From NCBI GenBank assembly GCA_023052935.1, contig CM041295.1:167702366-167766365 (forward strand): a stretch of DNA of 64,000 nt, given 5' to 3'. The stretch comes from Piezodorus guildinii. Lineage: Eukaryota; Arthropoda; Insecta; Hemiptera; Pentatomidae. The notes under the pieces were generated by a model that did no database searches, was not told the origin of the DNA, and worked only from the letters and a program-made list of their open reading frames with translations. The position numbers and the translations under genes are program-made. How positions within the stretch are numbered: position 1 is the first letter of the stretch; each line of letters begins with the position of its first letter. Shown here piece by piece: positions 11,904 to 23,345 of this stretch.

Positions 11904-12240
11904 CTTTCAATCATCTGGAATTCTCTCCTCCAGCCAAATGCCCATCATCAGTTCCATGACCCTCTTCCTAAAATCCTCCCCAGTCAACTTCCACATCTCT
12001 AACACTAACACTCCATTCTCACCTGATGCTTTGTTGTTCTTAAGCGCCGCTATGATATCATCTATTTCTTCGTCATCTGGGGGATCCGAATCTATTCGCT
12101 CCACGGATTTTTTCCAGATTGTCATTCTTTCCTTAGGTTTTTCGCAGTTGAGCAGGTTCTCAAAGTATTCGGCAAAGATGTCACAGTTCTCCTCACTGGT
12201 TGCGCTAGGGTCCCATCCTTCCTCCTCAACATCACACTAG
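11904..12240 (-). pseudogene. RTE-like LINE reverse transcriptase fragment
   Basis: On the minus strand the text reads IFAEYFENLLN, then EEIDDIIAALKNNKASGENG and KRVMELMMGIWLEERIPDD. This is the block just upstream of RT motif A in RTE-type LINEs, where the family consensus has LKNNKAPGxDG and IWxxExIPxxW. The reading frame is open across the fragment, then stops. Endonuclease and catalytic RT motifs are absent. It is a scrap with both ends lost. Another RTE-like fragment on the same strand lies at 62499-63500. Confidence 0.75.
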
Positions 12241-13059
12241 AAGATGTGAAACCTCTCCATAATTAATATTATACAACAAACTTCAATCATCTTAAAATAA
12301 TTAAAAACTCTATAAGCTTTATATGGAAAATATGTAATCAATGGGCCACTAAATATTGGCATATTGAGTAATATATATATTATTCATTGAGATATACGAC
12401 CGTAAAGACATGGATCAGAATTGTGGAGAAGCTACCCGTTGCCACCACTCAGGTAAATATTCTAAACTAGAAGGTCTCGGGGCCATCTTCTTTTCAGACA
12501 CCTTGGAGGATTATCAGGAATCGAACAGGATGCTTGGATAAAAAATAGTGGGATAGAGACGGAATGGAATATATCGTTGATGGTATTGTACCTTGTTCGG
12601 GCTAAGCCAGAAATATATAAAACATTAAGGTCTTAATAGATGGATAAGTTTATTCGTAAGGAGGATTAAGGATTATGGATTGGATACGAGAAGAATTCGG
12701 TGGTTTAGTAGAGTCCCAAATGTCAACTCCTTAAGTCCAGATTGACCTTGCGACAGTCATTTACATTTTAGTGATTTCACATATAATTTAGTGGAAGGTT
12801 CGAAAGTTTGTATAGCATGTGGTAAAGAAGCCGAAAAATTAAAGGGTGTCGTATACGACATTTGTAAAGGAGTCCTAGGTATCGGATCTTTTCAACAGAG
12901 AAAAAAGAAGTGTTATCATAGGATAATTAAATTTTTAAAATTAAGCTAAAATCTGTCCTCTAATCTTATTACTCTGGAACTCAGAAAAGTAACCCCGGAT
13001 GAAGAAATTAAAACCTCTCCTCTGGCATGGAAAGGAACTGAAGTATGCCAAAACGTGTG

Positions 13060-13062
<3 letters not shown>
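12241..13062. other. unassigned stretch with a possible decayed LINE tail
   Basis: Mostly noncoding. Near 12795-12870 the plus strand reads VCIACGKEAEKLKGVVYDIC, spacing reminiscent of the C-terminal cysteine knuckle of some LINEs, but the expected His is missing and no other motif supports it. Confidence 0.3.

Positions 13063-13123
<61 letters not shown>
13063..13123. repeat. (TA)n microsatellite
   Basis: About 60 bp of almost pure TA immediately abutting the LTR terminus AGTTACG at 13124. Confidence 0.95.
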
Positions 13124-13283
13124 AGTTACGCAAATTCACTTAAATTAAATATAAAGAGTAAATAATGAAAGTAGAAGGACATATAAACAATACGCACGAT
13201 AACTTGAACAACACTGACTTTATTTCCTTGTTTACCCCTAGACATATACAATAGAATATTTACAAGGTACAGGGATTAAATAG

Positions 13284-13284
<1 letters not shown>
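13124..13284 (-). repeat. Gypsy-type LTR fragment (minus), left arm of a palindrome
   Basis: Reverse complement of the LTR at 13700-13879 with scattered differences; shared blocks include AAATAAAGTCAGTGTTGTTC and TTATTTACTCTTTAT. It keeps the terminus CGTAACT but has lost the U3 start. No primer-binding site adjoins it, so it would be a 3' LTR or solo LTR remnant. Confidence 0.75.

Positions 13285-13352
<68 letters not shown>
13285..13352. repeat. (TA)n microsatellite
   Basis: About 66 bp of TA between the minus LTR fragment and the Penelope-type tail. Confidence 0.95.
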
Positions 13353-13355
<3 letters not shown>

Positions 13356-13391
13356 CAAGAAATTAATTCATCGACCCTTTTTTTTTTATAT

Positions 13392-13616
13392 TATAATTTT
13401 GTATTAAATAATTCGGGTTTTGGGTCATTAAACTAATACTCCTGCAGTGCCCTGTGTTAGCCTGAGTGGTGTGCCGGTGCTCAATGAAATTCTTTGTTGC
13501 AGTGTTGAAAAGGATCCTTCCTATGTGTATTCATGGACGGAGGATCGAAACGTCAAAATAAAGAAAATTAAGAAGGAGTATTAGTTTAATGACCCAAAAC
13601 CCGAATTATTTAATAC

Positions 13617-13625
<9 letters not shown>
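13392..13625 (+). repeat. Penelope-type terminal fragment flanked by 51-bp perfect inverted repeats
   Basis: The left arm (13392-13442) and right arm (13574-13625) are exact reverse complements; each contains AATAATTCGGGTTTTGGGTC on one strand. The centre holds GTTGAAAAGGATCC ... GGATCGAAACGTC followed by AATAAAG, a stem closed by GATCC/GGATC and a GAAAC box, like the 3' ends at 25758-25800 and 40910-40980. Such GAAAC-terminated stems are known from hammerhead-bearing Penelope-like elements. Confidence 0.6.
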
Positions 13626-13678
<53 letters not shown>

Positions 13679-13699
13679 GTATGTATGTATATATATATA
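13621..13699. repeat. (TA)n microsatellite with CATG/TATG interruptions
   Basis: TA repeats from the end of the inverted repeat to the start of the plus LTR (AGTTAG at 13700). Confidence 0.9.
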
Positions 13700-13879
13700 A
13701 GTTAGAGACCACGGCCAGCCGGTATCGGGCCTAATCCCGCCTGTACATTCTATTGTGTATATCTGGGTCAAACTAGGAAATAAAGTGAGTGTTGTTCAAG
13801 TTATGATGCGTATTGTTGATATGTCATTTTAATTTCATTATTTACTCCTTATCTTTTATTTAAGTGAACTAACGTAACT
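13700..13879 (+). repeat. Gypsy-type LTR (180 bp) with adjacent primer-binding site
   Basis: Starts AGTTAGAGACC and ends AACGTAACT, a short inverted terminal repeat AGTTA/TAACT. U5-like AATAAAG and GTGTTGTTCAAGTTA lie within. TGGTCCCGAAACCCGGGGG follows at 13879-13897. No gag follows, so this is a 5' LTR stump. It starts directly after a (TA)n tract. Confidence 0.8.
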
Positions 13880-13897
13880 GGTCCCGAAACCCGGGGG
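13879..13897 (+). other. Gypsy primer-binding site
   Basis: TGGTCCCGAAACCCGGGGG begins at the LTR end and matches, with few changes, the corresponding sites at 15079 (TGGTGCCATAACCCGGGAG) and on the minus strand at 21283-21300 (TGGTGCCGAAACCCGGGA). The TGG start pairs with a tRNA CCA end; the tRNA is not identified. Confidence 0.75.
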
Positions 13898-14465
13898 TAA
13901 TTTGTTGAGATTCTGCAACTATTATTATTTATTTCTTTTTTCTCGTATATTTCGCTTTCTTTAGTAAAAAAAAAACAAAAAAAATCATTAATAATTAATA
14001 TTATATTATAATATAACAATAATAATAATAATAACTTTATACAAATAGAGCTGGCTGGCACAGCACAATTAATATATTTATCACCTGCAAATATACATTA
14101 TTAATTACAATTCGAATAAATATTTAAAACAAAAACAACAAAACACATATACAGCAATAAGCACAAAGGTACTGCTATCTTTATGATTAATTTCCTCCAA
14201 CATATACAATACCATAAATTGAATATAAGAAAATCAATAAATAATGTAAAAATAATAGTACTAAAGCTTATACTAAATCCCTACAAATTACTTACAAATA
14301 CCGAAACATTTAAGAGTGATTAACATCCTGAGCTGAAAGATGTTGAAATCTTATTTTAAGATTTTCTTTGACAAAAATAAATAATGATTTCAGGCGTGGG
14401 GTTACGCAAGAATTTCATTAAATCCATCAATACTCACATCATTTAATACGGGCATAAATCAGGTT
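13898..14465. other. AT-rich stretch after the truncated LTR
   Basis: Contains A-runs near 13967-13985 and (ATA)n near 14010-14035. No gag or other gene is recognised. Confidence 0.5.
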
Positions 14466-14810
14466 TTATTGTGATGCTATGCGGGACATCGAGCCAAAAA
14501 ATGGAAACAATCTTCCAATGTTCCAATTTCCATCACAAACTGGGCACGGCTTCTGTGGGCCCAGACTATACTTCTGCGGGCTGACACTAAAGGAGATGGC
14601 GTACTTTCCCGACAGTCTGATCTGGGCTAAAGTCCTGACATACACGATATTGCATCTTAACATTAGATAACTTTGCGGAAGGATGGTGTCAGCAAAGACC
14701 TTACTGTACCACGGGCTATAGGTCGACTCTTGGATCATGGCTATATCCTTCATTCTCATATATTTGCAGTAGCCCTCCAAAATATTCCTCTCCCTGGTTC
14801 TAACAGTCAT
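14466..14810 (-). pseudogene. LINE ORF2 C-terminal fragment
   Basis: The minus strand is open for 114 codons and reads TLAQIRLSGKYAISF followed by CPVCDGNWN, a pattern seen at the C-terminus of several LINE clades, where a cysteine knuckle follows an AQIRL-type helix. The expected distal His/Cys are not in place, so the knuckle is incomplete. No RT catalytic motif is included. A 42-bp piece of this fragment (GGATGGTGTCAGCAAAGACC onward, 14681) is repeated at 14845. Confidence 0.5.
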
Positions 14811-14842
14811 AGAGTCGTTGAATAATAACGATGATATAAAAT

Positions 14843-14886
14843 AAGGATGGTGTCAGCAAAGACCTTACAGTACCACGGGCTATCTC
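14843..14886 (+). repeat. short direct repeat of 14679-14722
   Basis: About 42 bp (GGATGGTGTCAGCAAAGACC to CCACGGGCTAT) recur with one substitution 164 bp downstream, immediately before the putative Gypsy LTR. Confidence 0.85.
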
Positions 14887-14901
14887 TATACATAAATATA
14901 T

Positions 14902-15078
14902 ATGTTAAAGTATCAATCACAACAGTATTAGTATTCCATACCCGTTGAATGCAACACGAAACCTTTATTATATATATCATATGTTAAATAAAAGGGGATT
15001 GTTAAAAACATCAATTTTGTGTTGCTTGTTTTCCTACTAATTATTTTTTAATCTTTTGTTCGTCCACGCGAACTTAAG
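14902..15078 (+). repeat. probable 5' LTR of Gypsy copy 1
   Basis: Placed by inference: the primer-binding site begins at 15078-15079 and related LTRs here are 180-183 bp, which puts the start near ATATATATGTTAAAG. Contains AATAAAAGG near 14985. The terminal dinucleotides are decayed, so the start is uncertain. Confidence 0.4.
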
Positions 15079-15147
15079 TGGTGCCATAACCCGGGAGGCC
15101 TTTAAATCTCAGATTTTTTTTTCAACAGCTTTTAGGAATCAAGATCC

Positions 15148-16167
15148 ATGGCGGAAGGAGTACTACAACAACCGGTAGTGTTGACAGTACATCAAGGGGA
15201 CCCACCACAGCCATCAGAAACGGAAGAGTGGATCCAGACTGATACTGCTAATACATTAGAATGGATGAAGTTGAAGACAGCAACATCCCAAGATCTAAGG
15301 AAGGCTATATCAGATCTAGAAAGATTTGACGGAGAAATGGGAGAGTTAAATCATTTCCTCAAGGACCGACTGATGGCTAGAATAGAAGCTAAGAAAAATG
15401 AAAATTTATTAGACACGGGAGACGCAGAGGCGCTAAAAGCGTCGTTAGTATGCCGGGTCAAGAGAAATATCTTGAACCTGATTCAAGATGGGTTGCTACT
15501 GACCCGATACAATAAAATCATTGAAAAAATGCGAGAGACCACTTCTGCACGCGAAATAGAGTCCAGGATGGACTTTGCATCAAAAATATTGAAGGTACAG
15601 CTTGCAAAGGACACTGGACGGAAGGAAGCATTGCCGAAGGAAAAGACCTTTGTAGAATGTGCCCAGGAAATGGTTGACGCTTGCGCAAGGGACGAAGAGG
15701 CTAAGAAAGGAGAGGAAGAAGAGATGGGATGGACAAGAGTGAACTATAGAAGACCCAACAACAAACCCAGAGACAGGAGCCGTTGGACGGGAGAGAGCAA
15801 CCGTAAGAGAACGGAGACCGCCGATAGAACGCAGAAGTTGGAGAAGGGAAGAGAGGAAGTGCCATGGATGCGGAAAGATGGGACAGTTGGGAGCATAGTG
15901 TCCACGCACCAGATGTTTTGAGTGTGGAACGGCAGGCATTGCCCCTATATGAGAAGGCCAAAAAATCGGGTGGAGGCAATGGAGGTAAACGATCAGAGGG
16001 TTTTTAGGAGACAAAGATCACCAACAGGATCGGATGAGTCCACGGAATCAGCAGAAACAGAAGACGTAAGCGAACCCGGAAACCGAGGAGGTGGAAGTTC
16101 GAGGAGTGCCAGAGGGAACGGAGGACGTGGGTCAGCGGCAGCGAGAAGAGCGAATCAGGAAGATTGA
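15148..16167 (+). pseudogene. Gypsy gag, copy 1, decayed
   Basis: Aligns along its length with the gag of the 18.4-21.5 kb element: shared MKLKTATSQDLRKAISDLER-type block near the N-terminus, DAEALKASLVCRVKRNIL, and ILKVQLAKDTGR. It lacks about 45 residues present in copy 2 between RNILN and LLTRYN. Two CCHC knuckles can be traced at 15850-15950 (CHGCGKMGQLGA then CFECGTAGIA) in a shifted frame with an in-frame stop, and the second has lost its His. Two compensating shifts restore the frame for the Glu/Ser-rich tail. The frame ends with TGA 16165-16167, which aligns with the gag stop of copy 2. Confidence 0.85.
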
Positions 16168-17212
16168 GGTGAGTGCAAGGTGAGAGGAAACCGAGTGTAT
16201 ATAAATAATATAGTGAGTGAGCGGGGTGGGTTGCCTATCATCAGAATCGCGAGTGGAGTGCGGTGCCTCGTTGACACGGTAAGCTCAAACACCATAATGT
16301 GTCGGAGTGCAATCGAAATATTGTGTGAAGAAGAGAGTACACCTAGGATACAGGTATGTACTTGTGGATTAATCACATTGGGTGGCCCTTCTAAGGTAAA
16401 AGGGGAAGTAGTGATGGAGTTGAGCGGATGGGCGCCAGAGGGCGGAAAGTTAATGATACATGTAGTTGAAAGTATGCCTCGTGAGTATGGGGCTATAATA
16501 GGCTGTGATCTGCTAGAGCAGGTGGGGGCGAGAATTCAAAACTGTGGGGGGAAATGGATTATTCGGATAGGACAGAGGAAGTATCGGAGCCATAATTCCT
16601 ATATTAAGGGGAAGGTTAGCATAGGGGCTATCTCTAGAATAGATGATTAGAGAGAGACGTTGAAAGCAGATTTCGCGGATATTTTTTTTAACGAGGTGGA
16701 TATCCTGGGAGCAACGGGAAAAACAGTACACGAAATCTGACTTTAAATTTTAAATTAAATAATGCTTTAAATATTTAAATATCTCGCATTAAATGTTTTA
16801 AACAGGACCGGGTTACTTACGTTAAGGAGCGGAGATATCCTCAGGCGACATCATATTCGAGAAGAATTAGCGAATTTGAAACGACAGTGCATCATAGTGG
16901 ATAGCACATCCCCATACAGCAGTCCCCTATGGGCAGTTAAGAAAAAGAGTGCGGATGGAGAACATCAGGAAAAATACCGTGTAGTAGTTGACTACAGAAA
17001 ACATGGTGGACGAGAAATATTCACTACCTAGGTTTGAGGATATCCTGGATCGCTTAAGCGGAGCTACCGTGTTTAGTACGCTAGATTTAAAAGCCGGGTA
17101 CCATCAAATTAAAATGCATCCCAGGGATCAGTCCAAAACGGCATTTACTTTTGAAAGGGGCCACTTCGATCTCACACGGATGCCCTTTGGTTTAAAAAAC
17201 GCGTCCGCGTGA
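16168..17212 (+). pseudogene. Gypsy pol, copy 1: protease and truncated RT
   Basis: Continues in the gag frame after a single UGA. The protease region (16230-16600) reads CLVDTVSSNTIM, where the catalytic DTG of copy 2 is changed to DTV, then ITLGGPSKVKGE and IIGCDLLEQVGARI. A stop follows at 16648-16650. Near 16738-16803 an AT-rich insertion of about 65 bp replaces two codons between HEI and KQDRV. RT then continues in mixed frames: RFEDILDRLSGATVFSTLDL and HPRDQSKTAFTFERGHF up to MPFGLKNAS, where similarity stops at 17212, before the YMDD box. Not functional. Confidence 0.85.
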
Positions 17213-18408
<1,196 letters not shown>

Positions 18409-18471
18409 AGTTATGCTTGTTCGAGACAAATAAATAAAAAAAAAGGAAAAGGTTGAGAATAAACAGCACTC
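18409..18471 (-). repeat. 3' LTR remnant of Gypsy copy 2
   Basis: AGTTATGCTTGTTCGAGACA through AATAAACAGCACTC is identical to the corresponding end of the LTR at 21300-21362; similarity stops abruptly at 18471, so the rest of the LTR is deleted. Confidence 0.9.
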
Positions 18472-18517
18472 CGTCCTCCGGCGAGTCCTAATCACCATCC
18501 GGAACTGCAGGACCAGC

Positions 18518-19933
18518 CTAACCCTCACCGTCTGGTGTCCACTCCCTCAAAAACTGACGCACGTCGCGGGACGGCTCTCCCTCTTCAACGGCATTAACCA
18601 TAATAGCCCTCGACAGCCAGTCCGCCACAACATTGTCCTTTCCGGGCTTGTAGGCAATCTCAATATTATATTGATGGAGGAATTCCTTCCATCTCGCGAC
18701 CCTGGCAGAGGATTCTTTCAACTTCCCGACCCATTGCAACGGGCGATGGTCGGTATGGACACGGAACTTCCTCCCGAAAACGAACTGCCGCACCCTCTGG
18801 AAAACGCGGCGTAAGTGCTCCACATGCTCGGCTTCCGTCTTACTGAACACAAGGAGGTCATCCATGTAGACCTGACACACAGATTCGTCGAGGCCCCTCA
18901 GAAATTCATCCATCAGACGTTGGAAGGTGATGGGGGCGTTCTTGAGCCCAAACGGCATACGAGTAAATTCGTAGTGCCCCCGTTCAAAGTTAAACGCCGT
19001 TTTATGTTGATCCCTGGGGTGCATTTGGATCTGATGGTACCCGGCTTTGAGATCCAATGTGCTAAAGACCACGGCCCCGCTCAGCCTGTCCAATATGTCC
19101 TCAAATCGGGGAATCGGATACCGCTCGTCTATGGTATTATCGTCAAGCTGCCGATAATCGATCACCACACGATACTTTTCCGTACGATCTCCCAGGGCCG
19201 GCTTCTTCTTCACCGCCCACAAAGGGCTATTGTACGGGGACGTGCTGTGAACTATGATGCCCTGCGCGAGTAGACTATCCAATTTCTCCCGGATATGCTT
19301 GCGGAGCGCCTGCGGATAGCGTCTTTCCTTGACGTAGGTGACTCTGTCCTGTTTCAGGGGTATCTCATGGACCGTCCTCCCCGTCACGCCCAAGATTTCG
19401 CCCTCCCGAAAAAAAATGTCCTTGAAGTCGGCCCGTATTGCGTCTCTCCAGTCGTTAACTTCGGTGACTGCTCCTATCCGCGCCCTTTTCCCCCTTGCAA
19501 TTTCACGACATCTGTACGTCCGTTGGCCCAGCCGAATGCTCCAAAGCCCTTGGCTGTTTCGGACCCGCGCTCCCACCTGTCCTAACAGATCGCACCCCAC
19601 TATCACCTGGTATTCCCGGGTCATGTTCCCCACTATATGCACCTTTAGGGTACCCCCCTTCTCAACCCAATGGTCTAGCCCGATCTCAGCTTCCCCCTCG
19701 ACTTTACACGGTCCCCCCAAGGTAAGTAATTGGCAATCACATTTTCGAATTTGACTTGCTCTCTCTCTATCACACAGCGTTTCCAACGCCTCCCGTGTCA
19801 TAATGGTGCTAGAGCTCCCTGTATCTACTAGGCACTTCACTCCCTTAGACACTTGAATTATTGGCAACCAGCTTTGCTTACCTCGTATATTATGACATAT
19901 TGCTGTGCGGTCGCCTCTCTGCGAGCACACTCC
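18518..19933 (-). pseudogene. Gypsy pol, copy 2: protease, RT, partial RNase H
   Basis: In frame with gag and separated from it only by UGA. With the first codon after the stop region as residue 1 (GTG at 19930), the protease triad DTG is at 36-38 and GCDLLGQVGARV near 112-123. RT spans about 190-380, with VVIDYRQL, FSTLDLKAGYHQI, MPFGLKNAP and the catalytic YMDD at 355-358. Right after HLRRVFQRV (about 380) the chain jumps to VHTDHRPLQW (391-400), skipping the connection and the first half of RNase H. KPGKDNVVADWLSR ends RNase H, and the frame stops soon after. There is no integrase. The first AUG after the UGA lies at residue 44, beyond the protease triad. Shape is that of a once-active element reduced by internal deletion. 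Confidence 0.9.
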
Positions 19934-21184
19934 TCAGATCCCGGCTCTCTGCCTCCTTCCGGCTGCTGCTCGTCGCCGTTGGCTCCATCTGCTGCATCCC
20001 TCTCCTCCGCTGCCACTGCTCCCAGGTTCTTCTCCATCCGTCTCCGAAGTATCCGAACCCTCGGTGACCTCTACTGAAGGCCCGCTTCTTCGAGATGGGA
20101 GGTGAGTTCTCTTTATCCTCTGCATGTTTACCTCCATCGGCTCATCCCGCGCAGCGTCTCGCCTTCGAATCATATATGGGCATTGTCTCGCTATGTGCCC
20201 CTCGGTTCCACACTCAAAACATTTAGTGCGGGGACACTGAGCTACCAGATGCCCCTGCTTTCCGCAACCGTGGCACTTCCTGTCATCTCGTCTAAACCCA
20301 TTCCTCGCTCGGGGTAGTCCTGGTCTCCTCTCTCCTCCAGCCGTAGGTCTGTCCCTGGTTCCGTACGCCTGCTCTTTCCTTCTCCAGGTTGTCAGTGTCT
20401 TACGAGGGCGTCTGCCGGGTACTGTGCTCCATCCTAGTTCCTCCACCTCCATCCTGGACTCTTCTTCCCTAGCGCTCGAATCTACCATGTCCTGGGCACA
20501 CTCGATGAATGTACGATCCCGCGGTAGGGAGTCTCTTTTCCCAGTTTCCTTGGCCAGCTGCACCTTGAGGATTGTCGATAAGAAATTCATCCGGCCTTCT
20601 ACCTCGGGAGCACTCATTGTCTCTCGCATCTTCTCGGTTATCCTATTGTACCTTGCAAGTAGGATTCCCGCGTATTGTCCGGCTGTCTGGCGAGGTGAAC
20701 ATCTTTCCCGGAACATCTGGAATATATCTTCTTCCGGGGTCCAGCGTCCTCCGCCGAAGGCTTTCTTTAACCTCTCTTTGACTATCGCCCATGGTGTTTC
20801 TTCGTCTGCCTGGATCTGGTTCAATATGTTCCGTCTCACTCGACAGACTAAGGCCGCCCTCAAAGCTTCGGCGTCCCCCTGGGGTAGTAGGTCTTCTTCT
20901 ACCTTAGCCTCGATCCTTGCCATGAGACGATCTCCGCCCTTGAGGAAGTGGTTTAGGTCACCTACCTCGCCACCAAAGCGCTCCAGGTCCGAAATCGCTT
21001 TCCTCAGATCCTGACACGTCGCCGTTTTGATTCGCATCCATGCCATGGCATTAGCATGTGCTTCTGCTTCTGCTAGCGTATTCCTAGGTAACGGATGGAT
21101 TACCGGCACCGGCGGTGGCTGAACTTCCGGTACTTGCGGGTTTTCCGGTAAATTAAGAACTGGTGGTCTTATTAGTCCATCCAT
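19934..21184 (-). CDS. Gypsy Gag, copy 2
   Basis: An unbroken 416-codon frame beginning MDGLIRP, about 100 bp inside the primer-binding site. Residues about 45-240 form the capsid-like region (DLRKAISDLERFGGE, MARIEAK, VRRNILNQIQ, KVQLAKETGKRDS). Two consecutive CCHC knuckles, CHGCGKQGHLVAQC (304-317) and CFECGTEGHIARQC (322-335), form a nucleocapsid. An acidic, Ser-rich tail follows, then an Arg-rich end. The frame closes with UGA at 19934-19936 and continues without frameshift into pol. Gag in this family packages element RNA into particles. Intact here, although pol is deleted. Confidence 0.9.
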   Translation of the reverse strand: MDGLIRPPVLNLPENPQVPEVQPPPVPVIHPLPRNTLAEAEAHANAMAWMRIKTATCQDLRKAISDLERFGGEVGDLNHFLKGGDRLMARIEAKVEEDLLPQGDAEALRAALVCRVRRNILNQIQADEETPWAIVKERLKKAFGGGRWTPEEDIFQMFRERCSPRQTAGQYAGILLARYNRITEKMRETMSAPEVEGRMNFLSTILKVQLAKETGKRDSLPRDRTFIECAQDMVDSSAREEESRMEVEELGWSTVPGRRPRKTLTTWRRKEQAYGTRDRPTAGGERRPGLPRARNGFRRDDRKCHGCGKQGHLVAQCPRTKCFECGTEGHIARQCPYMIRRRDAARDEPMEVNMQRIKRTHLPSRRSGPSVEVTEGSDTSETDGEEPGSSGSGGEGCSRWSQRRRAAAGRRQRAGI

Positions 21185-21282
21185 ATCTCTTAATTAACGG
21201 AGAAAGAAAAATAAAAATTCAAAATGTACGGCGTGATAAAAAAAAACGTGTCACTCACTTTGGTAACCTGCCCCCTCTGATT

Positions 21283-21300
21283 TCCCGGGTTTCGGCACCA
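21283..21300 (-). other. Gypsy primer-binding site, copy 2
   Basis: On the minus strand TGGTGCCGAAACCCGGGA directly follows the LTR end CATAACT. Confidence 0.85.
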
Positions 21301-21480
21301 GTTATGCTTGTTCGAGACAAATAAATAAAAAAAAAGGAAAAGGTTGAGAATAAACAGCACTCACGGTTCCAGAAACAATACTGCTTTATTGGTGGAAATA
21401 ATCCTGCTTATATATGTTTGGGAAGTTGTTTACATCCCAAGATGGTATCAAGGCTAATACTACCCGGCTCCTATCCATAA

Positions 21481-21482
<2 letters not shown>
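21300..21482 (-). repeat. 5' LTR of Gypsy copy 2 (183 bp)
   Basis: On the minus strand it starts AGTTATGGATAGG and ends AAGCATAACT, giving terminal inverted repeats AGTTATG/CATAACT. ATATATAAGCAGG is TATA-like and AATAAAGCAGT polyadenylation-like. The tail of the LTR recurs at 18409-18471. Confidence 0.9.

Positions 21483-21554
<72 letters not shown>
21483..21554. repeat. (TA)n microsatellite flanking the Gypsy
   Basis: About 70 bp of TA directly outside the 5' LTR; with 18331-18408 it represents the interrupted target tract. Confidence 0.95.
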
Positions 21555-21559
<5 letters not shown>

Positions 21560-21972
21560 TATAATAAATTTCTAGTCATATTCTAGTAGTCGATGCAAGA
21601 CCATAAGACGAAAAAAAAGTTCCTATGATCCTCTTAGTCCGATTCTCAACGGATAAGGAGAAAACTCAACTTCTGAGATTTTAGCATTTATCCATGGCTT
21701 ACGTACGATCCATCCAGGATCCAAATAAGGAGCTCTTGTATAAAAACAAAAAAACAATACTTAGGACTCTTGGATTTCGTACTTACTCATCCTATTTGCA
21801 TGAAATGAATGATAATAAGTTGTTCTATATAAAACTATTATATTTATTATATCAAAAATAAATTTTCTGCCTGATGTTCGACACTTACTTTCGGATTTTG
21901 AGGGTTTGGCTTCTTAAACTTCCGGCACATTTTCAATTCCTTCATTTGGTTCCATCCATCATATATATATAT

Positions 21973-22020
<48 letters not shown>

Positions 22021-22892
22021 AATAGTCGTTGTCATAGAAATTGTATCACTCAATAAAATAAATGTTTTAAAAATTAAACATAACCTCATGTTTAAAAAAA
22101 ATGCTAATTAAATAAAAAAATAATATTGTATATTTAAAATTAATGAAAAGCACATAATATCAATGAAAAAAATATAGAATTTAAAGGTCATTCGTAAAAT
22201 TAATCATAATATTAATTTTCAAAACTTCGACTAGCGTTTACGTGTGTCATTGCAGTTTTCTTCATGTAATTTCATTATGTTAACTATCGCTGATAGCAAA
22301 ATGCTTAAATTCGACATTATTAAAAATTGTATTTTGGTAGAAGTTAAAACTACTAACAAAGAACTATCTAACGTTATTTTATTTATTTCTTTATATCATG
22401 AATCATTTAGGTCCTGAACCAGGATTTTTCTGTTGAAGGAGTTTTGAATTTGGCAGGCTCATCTTCTATCCCTCCCTCCTTCTCTAATAAAAGTCAACAG
22501 CATGGAAGGAAGTTAGTATATTTCGAAATAAATAACATCCTCTCCTAGCATTAACGTTGACTGAAATGAGGTCAGTACAATCAAAATGCCAAAAAAACAA
22601 AACAAAAACATTTTACTGAACCTAAAAATATAAACATTTTAAAAATTTATCGCCTTCTATATATATGTATCTTGTATGCTGCCCTCCGAGGTGCCTCTCC
22701 GTCAAAAAATAATAATAAGCCAATAGAGGTATTAGTTTTTATTTAAATAATTCAAATATTATATATGATTATATTAAATAATTTTGTGAGGATATTTTTA
22801 GGTGAGCCATAGTTAATTTCACATCCATTTAATTAATAATAAAATATCTTTGTAACTTGCATACTGGTATTTAAATTACCTTCATTTATGCA
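21555..22892. other. AT-rich DNA with a (TA)n tract at 21961-22016
   Basis: No gene or known repeat is recognised. A frame at 21847-22089 (minus) only reads through the TA tract. Confidence 0.5.
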
Positions 22893-23033
22893 GTGCATTT
22901 TACTTTCAGTTACCTATGTATGAAATATACAGTATTGGAAGGCATTGCAATCGTGAAAATTTTCTAATTCCAGTTTTCACTGGAAATATACGTTTTAGGG
23001 CCTTCTGAGTCCAAATGACCAAGTTCCGAAAAA

Positions 23034-23091
<58 letters not shown>

Positions 23092-23345
23092 TAAGTCTTG
23101 CTTGAAAACAATCACTTGTATAATACTGAAACTTTATATTTTAAAAGCGTATATTCCTAGGATATTACTGCAACTTTTTCATCAAAATCAGCGAACCAGA
23201 AGGTCCACTTAATACTATGCGTTTTGCACCTTTTTACGATTTTCTCAAAAACGGCTTTATCGATTTGGATAAAACTAGCCGTATCGTTATAAAATATAAT
23301 GGGCTTTAATATAATGTAGGGTTCGTCTGATTTAAATAGCCTGGC
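22893..23345 (+). repeat. dispersed repeat R-hp, copy with expanded (TG)n
   Basis: Begins with the hairpin-end block (TTTCAGTTACCTATGTATGA) and follows the family through GGCCTTCTGAGTCCAAATGA, the GTAAGTC block, ACGATTTTCTCAAAAACGGC and TAATGGGCTTTAATATAATG. A pure (TG)n of about 55 bp (23035-23089) replaces the short TG run of the other copies. Confidence 0.75.

Larger units (their letters stand above)
18409..21482 (-). mobile_element. Gypsy-type LTR retrotransposon, integrase-less deletion derivative (3.07 kb)
   Basis: Minus-strand element with a full 5' LTR (21300-21482), primer-binding site (21283-21300), gag (19934-21184), pol (18518-19933) and a 63-bp remnant of the 3' LTR (18409-18471). 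It is flanked on both sides by (TA)n tracts, so it inserted into a TA microsatellite. An autonomous Gypsy is usually 5 kb or more; here the RT-RNase H connection, integrase and U3 of the 3' LTR are missing. The two LTRs are identical over the 63 bp that remain, suggesting a recent insertion. Confidence 0.9.

Noticed and set aside
12780..12890. Possible LINE cysteine knuckle CIACGKEAEKLKG
   Set aside because: The His is missing, flanks have stops, and no other LINE block is nearby.
16738..16803. AT-rich insert in Gypsy copy 1 as a spliceosomal intron
   Set aside because: It ends in AACAG but has no GT donor at the start, and the copy is dead; more likely a small insertion.
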